Positions 34,721-43,556 of a stretch of DNA of 64,000 nucleotides are shown here, piece after piece. The notes beneath the pieces are model-generated. The model was given only the letters and a program-made list of their open reading frames with translations. It was not told the DNA's origin and searched no databases. Source of the DNA: Segatella baroniae B14 (GTDB lineage: Bacteria; Bacteroidota; Bacteroidia; Bacteroidales; Bacteroidaceae). The DNA is taken from positions 1,616,001 to 1,680,000 of the forward strand of contig NZ_CP091799.1 of assembly GCF_022024235.1 (NCBI RefSeq), given 5' to 3'. Numbering within the stretch: position 1 is the first letter of the stretch; each line of letters opens with the position of its first letter. A program made the translations under genes and the position numbers.

Positions 34721-35996
34721 AGAGTATAAACTCTACTATTCCTCTAGCTGCTAGATAAAGGAGGAATGCAAGCCATAAGGCATGGTTGTGCAATTGGCTT
34801 CGTAAAAGTAAATAAACGATAAAGAAAAGGATTGCTGCTATTACTGATGATAGTAGCAATCCTTTTGTGTTAGTAATACCCACAAATATTCCATCTAAAA
34901 GAAAAGCGGAAACACCTACTATTGGGATAAGACAGGTCCAACCTATATATGACTTTGAAACACAAATAACATGAGTGTCTGTGGTTAAAAACGATAAAAA
35001 GGATTCACCGGCAAAACTATAGATGACTGTAAAGAATATTGCTACGATAAAACCTAGATAAAATAAATGGTGAACAACCTCGCGAAAAGCTTCTCTGTTT
35101 CGTGCCCCATAATACTTTCCACATAATGCTTCGCCGGCATAAGCTAAACCGTCGGTAAAATATGAAAAAATGGTAAAAAACTCCATCAGTAATGTATTTA
35201 TAGCCAATATTATCGCTCCCTGACGAGATCCTATCGAAGTAAAAGACAGAAATACTGAGACTAAAAATAGTGTACGTATAAATATATCTCTGTTTACTAT
35301 AAAAAAATGATATAAAGCATGATAATCAAAGAGACCTGACCAGCTAAAATACTTATACAGCCGCTTGTAAGAATGGTGTAAAAGAAGTAAGGAAAACAAT
35401 AACCCACCCCACTGAGCTATTATCGTACCTATAGCTACTCCGGAAATGTCCATATGAAAAACAAAGACAAATATAAGACTAGAAATAATATTCAATATAT
35501 TTTGGCCTATAGAAGCCATCATGGGTACGCGAGTATTTTGCATACCGACATACCAGCCTGTCAACCCATACATCGCTAAAACAGCGGGAGCTCCCCAGAT
35601 ACATATCAAACAGTATTTCCAGCATAGAGACAACATGCCTATATCTGGCTTCATTACCCATAGACCAAATTGTATGAGAGGAATCTGAAGAATAATAAAC
35701 AAGAACCCTATGACCAAACCAATTGTAAGAGTACGAATCAAAAGACGAATTACTTCTTTAAAGTCTCTATGACCATAGGCTTGAGAAGTCATACCTCCCG
35801 TTCCCATTCTCAAGAAACCAAATATCCAATAAATTACATTAAACAACATCGTACCCACAGCTATAGCTCCAATGTATTTGGCATCTCCTATATGTCCGAC
35901 AATGCCGACATCAACAAGCCCTAATAAAGGTACTGTTATATTAGAAATAATGGAAGGAATGGCCAAACGCAATATCTGCGAAATTCTTGCATTCAT
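34701..35996 (-). CDS. MATE family transporter (DinF-like)
   Basis: 431 residues with about 12 membrane helices in two halves (PSIISNITVPLLGLVDVGIVGH at the start, residue pattern typical of DinF). It lacks the longer N-terminus of the first MATE protein in this window and is clearly a different subfamily. A -7 box TATATTTG sits at 36017-36024. The stop codon (34701-34703) lies inside the end of the convergent CvfB gene. Substrate unknown. Confidence 0.9.
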   Translation of the reverse strand: MNARISQILRLAIPSIISNITVPLLGLVDVGIVGHIGDAKYIGAIAVGTMLFNVIYWIFGFLRMGTGGMTSQAYGHRDFKEVIRLLIRTLTIGLVIGFLFIILQIPLIQFGLWVMKPDIGMLSLCWKYCLICIWGAPAVLAMYGLTGWYVGMQNTRVPMMASIGQNILNIISSLIFVFVFHMDISGVAIGTIIAQWGGLLFSLLLLHHSYKRLYKYFSWSGLFDYHALYHFFIVNRDIFIRTLFLVSVFLSFTSIGSRQGAIILAINTLLMEFFTIFSYFTDGLAYAGEALCGKYYGARNREAFREVVHHLFYLGFIVAIFFTVIYSFAGESFLSFLTTDTHVICVSKSYIGWTCLIPIVGVSAFLLDGIFVGITNTKGLLLSSVIAAILFFIVYLLLRSQLHNHALWLAFLLYLAARGIVEFILFIRQPV

Positions 35997-36080
35997 ATAT
36001 TAAACATTCACTTTACCAAATATATACTCTCCTTGATGATAACATCATGCGGAAAGCGGAAAGTCACTTAACAACATAAT

Positions 36081-36108
36081 AAAAGCGGACTATTAAAAAT
36101 CCGCTTTT
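36081..36108 (-). terminator. Terminator of trpS
   Basis: Stem AAAAGCGGA/TCCGCTTTT with a 10-nt loop, downstream of the trpS stop. Confidence 0.7.
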
Positions 36109-36137
36109 ATTTCATTTCTATATTATTACATTAAAAA

Positions 36138-37226
36138 TTATTTTGCTTTAAATTTCTCCGCTTGCTGACGAATTAGCTCTTCATCATTGAAATAATCAAT
36201 CTGCATAGCTTTCTTCACCTCATCCATAGTCTGAGCTGCTACTTCACGAGCTGCAATGCTACCCTTCTTCAAAATATTATAGATTTCAGGTATATCCTGC
36301 TCATATTCACGGCGACGAGCACGAATTGGATCGAGCATCTTATTGATAACATTATTCAGTAATTTCTTACATTTCATATCACCAATACCACCTGCTGTAT
36401 AAGCTGCTTTTAACTCATCAAGATTTTGGAACTCTGGCCAGAACTCGGCAAAATCTTCGTCTGTAGAAAAAGCATCAAGGTATGTAAACACTGCATTACC
36501 CTCTACATGACCAGGATCGGAAACATTAACATGGGTAGGATCTGTATACATACTCTTTACTTTACTCCATACAGTATCCTTATCATCACTAAGATAGATA
36601 CAATTACCCAAACTCTTACTCATTTTCTCCTTACCATCTGTACCAGGCAATCTACGCGCTGTTGCGTTCTCTGGAAGGAGAATATTAGGCTCTACTAATA
36701 CATCTGCATAAGTTTGATTGAAACGACGTACCAGTTCACGTGTTACCTCCAACATTGGCTCTTGATCCTCACCAGCAGGAACTGTTGTTGCTTTGAACGC
36801 GGCAATATCAGCTGCCTGACTAACAGGATAACAAAAGAATCCTAATGGAATATTAGCTTCAAAATTACGCATCTTGATTTCTGTCTTAACAGTTGGATTT
36901 CTCTGTACACGAGATACTGTTATCAAGTTCATCAAGTATGTTGTTAATTCAGCCAACTCTGGTATCTGACTCTGAATGTAAAGGGTACATTTAGCAGGAT
37001 CTAAACCCGCAGAAAGGTAATCAAGAGCTACTTCGATAATGTTCTGACGAATTTTCTCTGGATTATCAGCATTATCTGTTAAAGCCTGCACATCGGCCAT
37101 GAAGACAAACATCTTATCATAATCACCCTCATTCTGCAACTGTACACGACGGCGAAGTGACCCTACATAATGTCCTAAGTGTAATTTGCCTGTAGGACGA
37201 TCACCTGTCAATATAATTTTTCCCAT
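36138..37226 (-). CDS. trpS: Tryptophan--tRNA ligase
   Basis: Class I synthetase of 362 residues. The HIGH motif is HLGH (16-19) in [13 protein letters not shown] and the KMSKS motif is at 201-205. [19 protein letters not shown] is the tryptophan/ATP-site block. Length is normal for bacterial TrpRS. No T-box or trp leader was seen upstream; a full promoter lies at 37262-37291. Confidence 0.95.
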   Translation of the reverse strand: MGKIILTGDRPTGKLHLGHYVGSLRRRVQLQNEGDYDKMFVFMADVQALTDNADNPEKIRQNIIEVALDYLSAGLDPAKCTLYIQSQIPELAELTTYLMNLITVSRVQRNPTVKTEIKMRNFEANIPLGFFCYPVSQAADIAAFKATTVPAGEDQEPMLEVTRELVRRFNQTYADVLVEPNILLPENATARRLPGTDGKEKMSKSLGNCIYLSDDKDTVWSKVKSMYTDPTHVNVSDPGHVEGNAVFTYLDAFSTDEDFAEFWPEFQNLDELKAAYTAGGIGDMKCKKLLNNVINKMLDPIRARRREYEQDIPEIYNILKKGSIAAREVAAQTMDEVKKAMQIDYFNDEELIRQQAEKFKAK

Positions 37227-37261
37227 TTGTATATTTTGAATCTATCTTTTTTACTTATGTG

Positions 37262-37291
37262 CAAAATTACGACAATTTAAGCGGATTACAA
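37262..37291 (-). promoter_or_regulatory. Promoter of trpS
   Basis: TTTTG ending at 37289, a 19-bp spacer and TAATTTTG (37262-37269). Confidence 0.65.
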
Positions 37292-37350
37292 AAGAAATAG
37301 AACTTTTTTTAAAATTATCTCAGGCTTATCTTTTTTCTCTGTATTTTTAC

Positions 37351-37358
37351 TACCTTTG
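37351..37358 (+). promoter_or_regulatory. -7 box of the phytase-like esterase gene
   Basis: TACCTTTG matches TAnnTTTG 24 bp before the ATG; no good -33 element. Confidence 0.5.
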
Positions 37359-37381
37359 CAATCTAATAAACAATAGGTATT

Positions 37382-38425
37382 ATGAGATTTTTTAGCATTT
37401 GTATTTTAGTATTATGTTCTGAAGTAGCTATAGCTCAATCGCACAAAGAAAAGACTATATCAGTTTCTCTTCCACAAATCAATGTTTACGAAAATAAGAA
37501 TACGCTCAACATTTTGAAATGGGGTACTGATTCTGTCGATGCAGATATTTCTCAGACTGTAATTATTCATGAACAAAAGACTTTCGAAGATGTACCTGCA
37601 GGTAATTATAGTGGTATAACTCACATAAAAGGGGATGAATATGCTGTCGTTTCAGATAAAACGGATTCTGAAGGATATTACATCTTTAAGATTAAATTTG
37701 GCAAAGATGGTGATATCCTCGATATTAAGAATAAAGGTTGGCAAGATTTAGGTGGAATCAATATGGACGAAGAGGCCATAGCATATAATCCTCATAACAA
37801 TCATTTATACATTGGTAATGAAGAGGGATCAACCATTCAGGAAATAACGTTGAATAACAAAACTGTTTTGACTAAACCTATAGCTGATTATCAAAAACGT
37901 GGTGAGCATAATCGTATTATCGAAAGTCTATGCTATGACCCATTTAGACAACATCTCTTTACCATCAATGAGGCTTCATTGAAAGGCGACCCGTTTACTT
38001 CTCTTAGACTTAAAGAATTAAATGATAGCTTACAAGAAGTTGCCGAATATGAGTATCTTATGGATGAACCTTTAAAAAAAGATTCTCGACCTGTCAACGA
38101 ACATGCTTATGGCGTATCTGAATTACTTTCTTTAGGTGATGGTACATTGCTTGTGCTAGAAAGGGAATTCTATGTAACTAAACTCAAACTTGGTAGTTGG
38201 GTTAATAATAAGATTTATCGCATAAAACCAGGATTTCATGGCAAACAGTTTATTACTTCCTGGAAAACAAGTCTTAGTTTAGGCAACTTCAATCTTGCTA
38301 ACTACGAAGGAATGTGCGAAGGCCCAAAAACAAAAGATGGAAGACATGTTATCATTTTATGTGCAGATAGCCAAAATCAATATAAAGGAGTTTTGAAAGA
38401 TTATTTTAGAACCATAGTCTTCTAA
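37382..38425 (+). CDS. Secreted phytase-like esterase-domain protein
   Basis: 347 residues with a signal peptide (1-18, EVAIAQ). The rest fits the esterase-like/phytase-like beta-propeller family: YSGITHIKGDEYAVVSDKTD, NMDEEAIAYNPHNNHLYIGN, RIIESLCYDPFRQHLFTINE, and ANYEGMCEGP near the end. The Glu in DEEAIA and YEGM are the typical metal-binding or catalytic positions. Predicted periplasmic or secreted; phosphoester or carboxylester hydrolysis is inferred from the family and unproven. Monocistronic with a strong bidirectional terminator. Confidence 0.85.
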   Translation: MRFFSICILVLCSEVAIAQSHKEKTISVSLPQINVYENKNTLNILKWGTDSVDADISQTVIIHEQKTFEDVPAGNYSGITHIKGDEYAVVSDKTDSEGYYIFKIKFGKDGDILDIKNKGWQDLGGINMDEEAIAYNPHNNHLYIGNEEGSTIQEITLNNKTVLTKPIADYQKRGEHNRIIESLCYDPFRQHLFTINEASLKGDPFTSLRLKELNDSLQEVAEYEYLMDEPLKKDSRPVNEHAYGVSELLSLGDGTLLVLEREFYVTKLKLGSWVNNKIYRIKPGFHGKQFITSWKTSLSLGNFNLANYEGMCEGPKTKDGRHVIILCADSQNQYKGVLKDYFRTIVF

Positions 38426-38432
38426 AACATAA

Positions 38433-38468
38433 AAAAAATCCGTTGCAAGATTACAACGGATTTTTTTA
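38433..38468. terminator. Bidirectional terminator between the esterase gene and asnS
   Basis: 14-bp stem (A-run + TCCGTTG and complement) with 8-nt loop, flanked by A7/T7 so that either strand gives hairpin plus T-run. Confidence 0.88.
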
Positions 38469-38478
38469 TATTTACAAA

Positions 38479-39870
38479 TTAGAATTCTGCATTCTTTGGT
38501 GTACGTGGGAAAGGTATTACATCACGGATATTCTGCATACCTGTCACAAATAGAATAAGACGTTCGAAACCAAGTCCGAATCCAGCATGAGGACATGAAC
38601 CATATTTACGAGTATCAAGATACCATTCGTAAAGTTGCTCACCCATACCACGACGATCAATCTCCTCCATCAACTTATCCAAACTTTCCTCACGAACAGA
38701 ACCACCAATTATCTCACCAATACGTGGGAAGAGAACATCAGTACCCTGCATGGTCTTACCGTCAGGATTCTTTTTCATATAGAAAGCTTTAATCTCTGTA
38801 GGATAATCTGTCATAATAACAGGCTTCTTGAAATGCTCTTCAACGAGGAAACGCTCATGCTCTGAAGCAAGATCCATTCCCCAGCCTGTGATTGGGAATT
38901 CGAACTTATGACCATCTTCTGCTGCTTTCTTGAGGATCTCAATACCCTCAGTGTAAGGCAAACGGACAAAATCTTCCTTAATGACATTCTCAAGAGTATT
39001 AAGAAGATTCTTATCAATCATCTTATTCAAGAACTCAAGATCATCCTTACAATTGTCAAGTGCCCATCGAACACAATACTTGATGAAATCTTCTTCAAGA
39101 TCCATCAATTCATCCTTATCCATAAAGGCAACTTCTGGCTCTATCATCCAAAACTCTGCTAAGTGACGAGGAGTATTGCTATTCTCTGCACGGAATGTTG
39201 GACCGAAGGTGTAGATTGCACCAAGAGCAGTTGCACCAAGTTCACCTTCCAACTGACCAGATACAGTAAGGTTAGTTTTCTTACCAAAGAAGTCCTTACT
39301 ATATTCTACCTTACCCTCCTTAGCTACGCGGTCGAGATCAAGTGTTGTTACCTGAAACATCTCACCTGCACCCTCTGCATCTGAAGCTGTGATTAGAGGA
39401 GTATGGAAATAGTAAAAACCATGTTCATGAAAATACTTATGCACAGCTATTGCCATGTTATGGCGAATACGCATCACTGCACCAAATGTGTTGGTACGTA
39501 AACGCATATGTGCATACTGACGCATATACTCAAAGCTCTGACCCTTTTTCTGCATTGGATAGTCATTAGGACAGAGACCATAAATCTCAATTTCCTTAGA
39601 CTGAACCTCTGAAGTCTGACCGGCACCCTGACTTTCAACGAGGGTTCCTACGACTCCAATACAAGCTCCTGTAGTAATACTTTTAAGCTTATCAGCTTCG
39701 ATGGTAGAAGGGTCTACAACGATCTGAATATTCTTTATGGTAGAGCCGTCATTCAACGCAATGAAATCAACGGCTTTACTACTACGATGGGAACGAACCC
39801 ATCCTTTTACTAAAATTTCATTTCCAAAATCGGTGCTTTGCAGAGCATCGACGACTTTTGTTCTTTTCAT
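38479..39870 (-). CDS. asnS: Asparagine--tRNA ligase
   Basis: Class IIb synthetase of 463 residues from ATG 39870 ([19 protein letters not shown]). An OB-fold anticodon-binding domain (about 18-105) precedes the catalytic core. Motif 2 is [20 protein letters not shown] and motif 3 [15 protein letters not shown]. Internal KYGSCPHAG fits AsnRS rather than AspRS. The gene follows the RGG-rich pseudouridine synthase gene by 16 bp and is likely cotranscribed. It ends at a strong convergent terminator. Confidence 0.95.
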   Translation of the reverse strand: MKRTKVVDALQSTDFGNEILVKGWVRSHRSSKAVDFIALNDGSTIKNIQIVVDPSTIEADKLKSITTGACIGVVGTLVESQGAGQTSEVQSKEIEIYGLCPNDYPMQKKGQSFEYMRQYAHMRLRTNTFGAVMRIRHNMAIAVHKYFHEHGFYYFHTPLITASDAEGAGEMFQVTTLDLDRVAKEGKVEYSKDFFGKKTNLTVSGQLEGELGATALGAIYTFGPTFRAENSNTPRHLAEFWMIEPEVAFMDKDELMDLEEDFIKYCVRWALDNCKDDLEFLNKMIDKNLLNTLENVIKEDFVRLPYTEGIEILKKAAEDGHKFEFPITGWGMDLASEHERFLVEEHFKKPVIMTDYPTEIKAFYMKKNPDGKTMQGTDVLFPRIGEIIGGSVREESLDKLMEEIDRRGMGEQLYEWYLDTRKYGSCPHAGFGLGFERLILFVTGMQNIRDVIPFPRTPKNAEF

Positions 39871-39886
39871 ATCTCGTTTGTGTTTT

Positions 39887-41287
39887 TTACTCGAATGCAC
39901 CCATACGAAGCATGTCTACTTCCTTCTCAGAAAGGAAGCGCCAATCGCCACGACGAAGATTCTTCTTGGTCAATCCAGCAAACTGAACACGATCAAGTTT
40001 TGTTACACGATAGCCTAAAGCTTCAAAGATACGACGAACGATACGATTCTTACCGCTGTGAATCTCGATGCCAACCTGCTTCTTATCATGCTCATCTGCA
40101 TATTCAATAGCATCTGCATGGATTTCACCATCTTCAAGCGTAATACCATCAGCTATCTGCTGTAAATCATGAGCTGCTACTGGCTTGTCCAAGTATACAT
40201 GATAAACTTTCTTCTTCAAGAATTTTGGATGAGTCAATTTACTTGCCAAATCACCATCATTTGTAAGAAGAAGAACACCTGTTGTATTACGGTCAAGACG
40301 ACCTACAGGATAAATACGTTCAGGACATGCATCCTTTACAAGATCCATAACTGTTTTACGCTGCTGTGGATCATCACTTGTTGTAACATAGTCCTTTGGT
40401 TTGTTAAGAAGAACATAAACTTTCTTCTCCAAAGAAACATTCTGATCATGGAATTTAACCTCATCAGTACGCATAACTTTTGTACCCAATTCGGTTACAA
40501 CTTCACCATTTACAGTAATCACACCAGCCTGGATAAATTCATCAGCCTCACGACGAGAACATACACCAGCATTGGCAAGATACTTGTTCAAACGAATTGG
40601 CTCGTTTGGATCGAAATTTTCCTCCTTATATTCAATACGCTTTTTCAAGCTATACTTTGCATTTGGATCAAATCCTGGAGTATGCTGACGAAATCCGCCT
40701 TGATTGCCATAGCCACCACGGTTATTTCCGAAACCACCACGATTGTTGTTATAACCACCGCCGCGATTGTTGTTATAGCCTCCGCCACGGTTGTTGTTAT
40801 AGCCACCACCACGGTTGTTATATCCTCCACGATTATTGTATCCTCCACGGTCATTATTGTAACCGACACGACTTTGGTAGCCACCCTCTTCCTCATTATT
40901 GTAACGAGGACGATAGCTATTGCCACCACGATTGTTGTAACCACCGCCACGGTTGTTATTATAGCCACCACCGCGATTATTACTATAGCCTCCACGGTTA
41001 TTACCATAGCCTCCACGGCTCTGGTATCCACCACGCTGAGATGTACCTTCTCCTGCGCCCTGAAGATTTGCTCCAAAGCCTTCCGGACGGAAACCACCAT
41101 CACTCGCGCTATTTACATTATTGCTACTGTATCCATTATTATCAGTGCTATAGGCACGCTGACTATGAATACGAGGACGCATAGGACGACCTGTGCTCCT
41201 ATAAGAGCCTGCTTGCTTGTAACCCTCACGGCTAGACTCGTTCTGCTCTGCAGACTGATCCTGTGTTTTGTCTAAATCTAAATCCAT
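39887..41287 (-). CDS. RsuA/RluB-family rRNA pseudouridine synthase with RGG-rich N-terminal domain
   Basis: 466 residues. Residues 1-84 are disordered, then 85-200 is an RGG tract: 13 RGG triplets separated by Y/N-rich spacers (e.g. RGGGYNNN). The S4 RNA-binding domain starts at 231 ([20 protein letters not shown]) and the catalytic domain has D332 in [17 protein letters not shown]. The enzyme should isomerise a uridine in 23S rRNA (RluB-like) or 16S rRNA (RsuA-like). The catalytic half (230-466) has the usual length; the ~230-residue extension is extra. The DNA of the tract is a degenerate tandem repeat, which creates long meaningless frames on the other strand. Confidence 0.92.
   Translation of the reverse strand: MDLDLDKTQDQSAEQNESSREGYKQAGSYRSTGRPMRPRIHSQRAYSTDNNGYSSNNVNSASDGGFRPEGFGANLQGAGEGTSQRGGYQSRGGYGNNRGGYSNNRGGGYNNNRGGGYNNRGGNSYRPRYNNEEEGGYQSRVGYNNDRGGYNNRGGYNNRGGGYNNNRGGGYNNNRGGGYNNNRGGFGNNRGGYGNQGGFRQHTPGFDPNAKYSLKKRIEYKEENFDPNEPIRLNKYLANAGVCSRREADEFIQAGVITVNGEVVTELGTKVMRTDEVKFHDQNVSLEKKVYVLLNKPKDYVTTSDDPQQRKTVMDLVKDACPERIYPVGRLDRNTTGVLLLTNDGDLASKLTHPKFLKKKVYHVYLDKPVAAHDLQQIADGITLEDGEIHADAIEYADEHDKKQVGIEIHSGKNRIVRRIFEALGYRVTKLDRVQFAGLTKKNLRRGDWRFLSEKEVDMLRMGAFE
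40688..41035 (-). repeat. Degenerate tandem repeat encoding the RGG/YN tract
   Basis: About 350 bp of imperfect 15-24 bp units (codons for Gly-Tyr-Asn-Asn-Arg-Gly) inside the pseudouridine synthase gene. The unit varies in length by whole codons, keeping the frame, which is the pattern left by slippage. Confidence 0.85.
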
Positions 41288-41358
41288 TTTCTTTCTTTTT
41301 AGGCCTCACGGCGTGTTCTAAAAAATTGATTAAATAACTCTTATATAATAATTATAAA

Positions 41359-42705
41359 TTACATTCCTGTGTAGTTATGTGGAGTAATAGCCATTAACTC
41401 TGCCTTAACAGCATCACTTACCTGAAGTTCCTGAATAAACTTATGAATAGTTTCTTCTGTCATTGTTGCATTGGTACGGGTAAGCGCTTTTAACGCTTCA
41501 TAAGGATGAGGATAAGCCTCTCTACGAAGTATTGTCTGAATAGCTTCTGCTACGACTGCCCATGTATTATCTAGGTCTTCTTCTAATTTTTCTTTGTTCA
41601 AAATTAATTTACGAAGTCCTTTCAATGTACTTTGAATAGCAATAACACTATGTCCAATAGGCACACCTACATTACGAAGTACTGTAGAATCTGTTAAGTC
41701 GCGCTGTAAACGACTTACTGGTAATTTCTGCGCTAAGAACTGAAGAATAGCATTAGCAATACCCATGTTTCCTTCACTATTCTCATAATCAATTGGATTC
41801 ACCTTATGTGGCATCGCACTTGATCCTACTTCTCCCGCTTTAATTTTCTGCTTGAAATATTCCATAGAAATATACATCCAAAAATCACGATCCAAGTCGA
41901 TAATGATAGTATTAATTCTACGAATGGCATCAAATATTGCTCCTAAAGCATCATAATTGCTAATTTGAGTAGTCCACTGTTCACGCTCCAATCCTAATTT
42001 CTCACTTACAAACTTATTACCAAAGGCTTTCCAGTCATATGAAGGATAGGCTACGTGATGCGCATTGAAATTACCTGTTGCACCACCAAACTTGGCTGTA
42101 AAAGGACAAGCCTTTAAAGATTTTAACTGTTGTGTAAGACGATATACAAAGACTTCGATTTCTTTGCCTAAGCGGGTTGGTGAAGCTGGCTGACCATGTG
42201 TTTTAGCCAACATTGGTACGTCTTTCCATTCCTCTGCGTAAGAAGCCAAAAGATCGATCAACTCTTGTACTTGTGGATAGAATACGTCTTCCAAGGCCTC
42301 CTTTATTGAGAGAGGAACACTTGTATTATTAATATCCTGTGAAGTAAGACCGAAATGGATAAACTCTTTATACTGATCAAGATTACCAATTTTATCAAAT
42401 TCTTCTTTGATAAAATACTCAACAGCTTTTACATCATGATTTGTTGTCTTCTCTATATCTTTTACTCGCTGAGCATCTTTCTCATCGAAAGATTTATATA
42501 TAGCACGGAGCTTATCAAAAAGAGAATGATCAAAACTTGCCAATTGAGGTAATGGCAATTCACATAAAGTTATAAAATACTCAATTTCTACACGCACACG
42601 ATAACGTATGAGTGCATACTCGGAAAAATAATTTGCTAGTGTTTCTGTTTTACCCCTATAACGTCCATCTATTGGAGAAACTGCGGTTAATGCATCTAAT
42701 GTCAT
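41359..42705 (-). CDS. purB: Adenylosuccinate lyase
   Basis: 448 residues of the fumarase/aspartase superfamily. The signature is SSAMPHKVNPIDYENSEGN, whose flexible loop carries the catalytic serine. KTHGQPASPTRLGKEIEVF holds the general-acid histidine. It catalyses two steps of purine synthesis: SAICAR to AICAR and adenylosuccinate to AMP, each releasing fumarate. The sequence is of the E. coli PurB type. A -7 box TATTTTTG lies at 42731-42738. guaB, another purine gene, is 7 kb away in a different operon. Confidence 0.95.
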   Translation of the reverse strand: MTLDALTAVSPIDGRYRGKTETLANYFSEYALIRYRVRVEIEYFITLCELPLPQLASFDHSLFDKLRAIYKSFDEKDAQRVKDIEKTTNHDVKAVEYFIKEEFDKIGNLDQYKEFIHFGLTSQDINNTSVPLSIKEALEDVFYPQVQELIDLLASYAEEWKDVPMLAKTHGQPASPTRLGKEIEVFVYRLTQQLKSLKACPFTAKFGGATGNFNAHHVAYPSYDWKAFGNKFVSEKLGLEREQWTTQISNYDALGAIFDAIRRINTIIIDLDRDFWMYISMEYFKQKIKAGEVGSSAMPHKVNPIDYENSEGNMGIANAILQFLAQKLPVSRLQRDLTDSTVLRNVGVPIGHSVIAIQSTLKGLRKLILNKEKLEEDLDNTWAVVAEAIQTILRREAYPHPYEALKALTRTNATMTEETIHKFIQELQVSDAVKAELMAITPHNYTGM

Positions 42706-42847
42706 GACTTACTCGTATTAAATTCGAAGGCAAAAATAATAATTATTATTGGAAAACCACACTTTTATAAGATAAAATATCATAAAAGCGCGAACTTTAT
42801 AGGACTTTAAATTAATGTTTTCAATCTTGACTTCTATTCAAAACAAA

Positions 42848-42876
42848 AAAAGGTCCTGAAAATATCAAGACCTTTT
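42848..42876 (-). terminator. Terminator of tRNA-Val copy 1
   Basis: Stem AAAAGGTC/GACCTTTT with 13-nt loop, then a T-run on the minus strand, one base after the tRNA. Confidence 0.75.
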
Positions 42877-42877
42877 G

Positions 42878-42952
42878 TGGGCGTTGACGGATTCGAACCG
42901 CCGACCCTCTGCTTGTAAGGCAGATGCTCTAAACCAACTGAGCTAAACGCCC
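42878..42952 (-). tRNA. tRNA-Val (anticodon TAC), copy 1
   Basis: 75-nt cloverleaf. The acceptor is GGGCGTT/AACGCCC, the anticodon stem TCTGC/GCAGA with loop CTTACAA, and the T-arm GGTTCGAATCC. No encoded CCA. Identical to copy 2. Confidence 0.96.
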
Positions 42953-43316
42953 GTACTTCTTAAAAGCGAGTGCAAAGGTAAGACAAAAATATTAAACCAC
43001 CAAATCTTCTCGGTATTTTTTACATATTTTAAGATTAAACAATATGTCAACAATCTAAATATGTATTAGTATCCCAAAAAAGACAAAAATTGATAAAGTA
43101 AGTCTTCTCTAGACTTCTCACACTTGAGTTGACGAACCATTGTACCTAATAACGAGATAAACCATATAATGGAAGCATTTTACTCCATAGACTAAACGTG
43201 TTATAGACCTTACCTTTATAAATATAATCAGCAACAGAATAGTATTATCGTGATAACAAAGTTTTAGCAGACACCAATAATAAATAATATTTTTTCAAAA
43301 ATACAAACAAAAAAAA
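42953..43316. other. Intergenic region between the two tRNA-Val genes
   Basis: AT-rich spacer without a plausible gene. Its first ~55 bp hold the promoter of copy 1 (42973-43003), which is repeated almost exactly upstream of copy 2. The remaining ~300 bp show no integrase, repeat or RNA fold that I recognise. Confidence 0.5.
42973..43003 (-). promoter_or_regulatory. Promoter of tRNA-Val copy 1
   Basis: TTG (43001-43003), a 20-bp spacer and TACCTTTG (42973-42980). Confidence 0.7.
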
Positions 43317-43344
43317 TCCCTGCAGTCCCGAAAGACTACAGGGA
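43317..43344 (-). terminator. Terminator of tRNA-Val copy 2
   Basis: Stem TCCCTGCAGTC/GACTACAGGGA (one mismatch) with a 6-nt loop, then T7 on the minus strand. It is unrelated in sequence to the copy 1 terminator. Confidence 0.8.
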
Positions 43345-43354
43345 ACACCCCTAG

Positions 43355-43429
43355 TGGGCGTTGACGGATTCGAACCGCCGACCCTCTGCTTGTAAGGCAG
43401 ATGCTCTAAACCAACTGAGCTAAACGCCC
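43355..43429 (-). tRNA. tRNA-Val (anticodon TAC), copy 2
   Basis: Same 75 nt as copy 1, with the same flanking bases CGTACTTCTTAAAAGCGAG upstream. The pair arose by a duplication that included the promoter. Confidence 0.96.
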
Positions 43430-43449
43430 GTACTTCTTAAAAGCGAGTG

Positions 43450-43480
43450 CAAAGGTAAGGCAAAAAAATTAAACCACCAA
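43450..43480 (-). promoter_or_regulatory. Promoter of tRNA-Val copy 2
   Basis: TTG (43478-43480), a 20-bp spacer and TACCTTTG (43450-43457), identical boxes to copy 1. Confidence 0.7.
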
Positions 43481-43556
43481 ATTTTTTACTGAATATTTTT
43501 GATTTTTCTTAAAATTGGTCATAAAGCCCACTGTAATCGCTTCCAAGAAGAACCTT

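Noticed and set aside
40688..41035. CRISPR-like array of short repeats
   Set aside because: Units are codon-sized, irregular, in frame with a protein and lack unique spacers.
40169..41275. Long plus-strand open frame of 368 codons opposite the pseudouridine synthase gene
   Set aside because: It is an artefact of the Gly/Asn/Arg repeat read in reverse (Thr/Ile/Val low complexity); the minus-strand protein has S4 and catalytic motifs.
42878..43429. Two tRNA-Val copies as attL/attR of an integrated element
   Set aside because: The 400-bp interval has no integrase or cargo, and the repeat includes the promoter side; tandem duplication explains it better.
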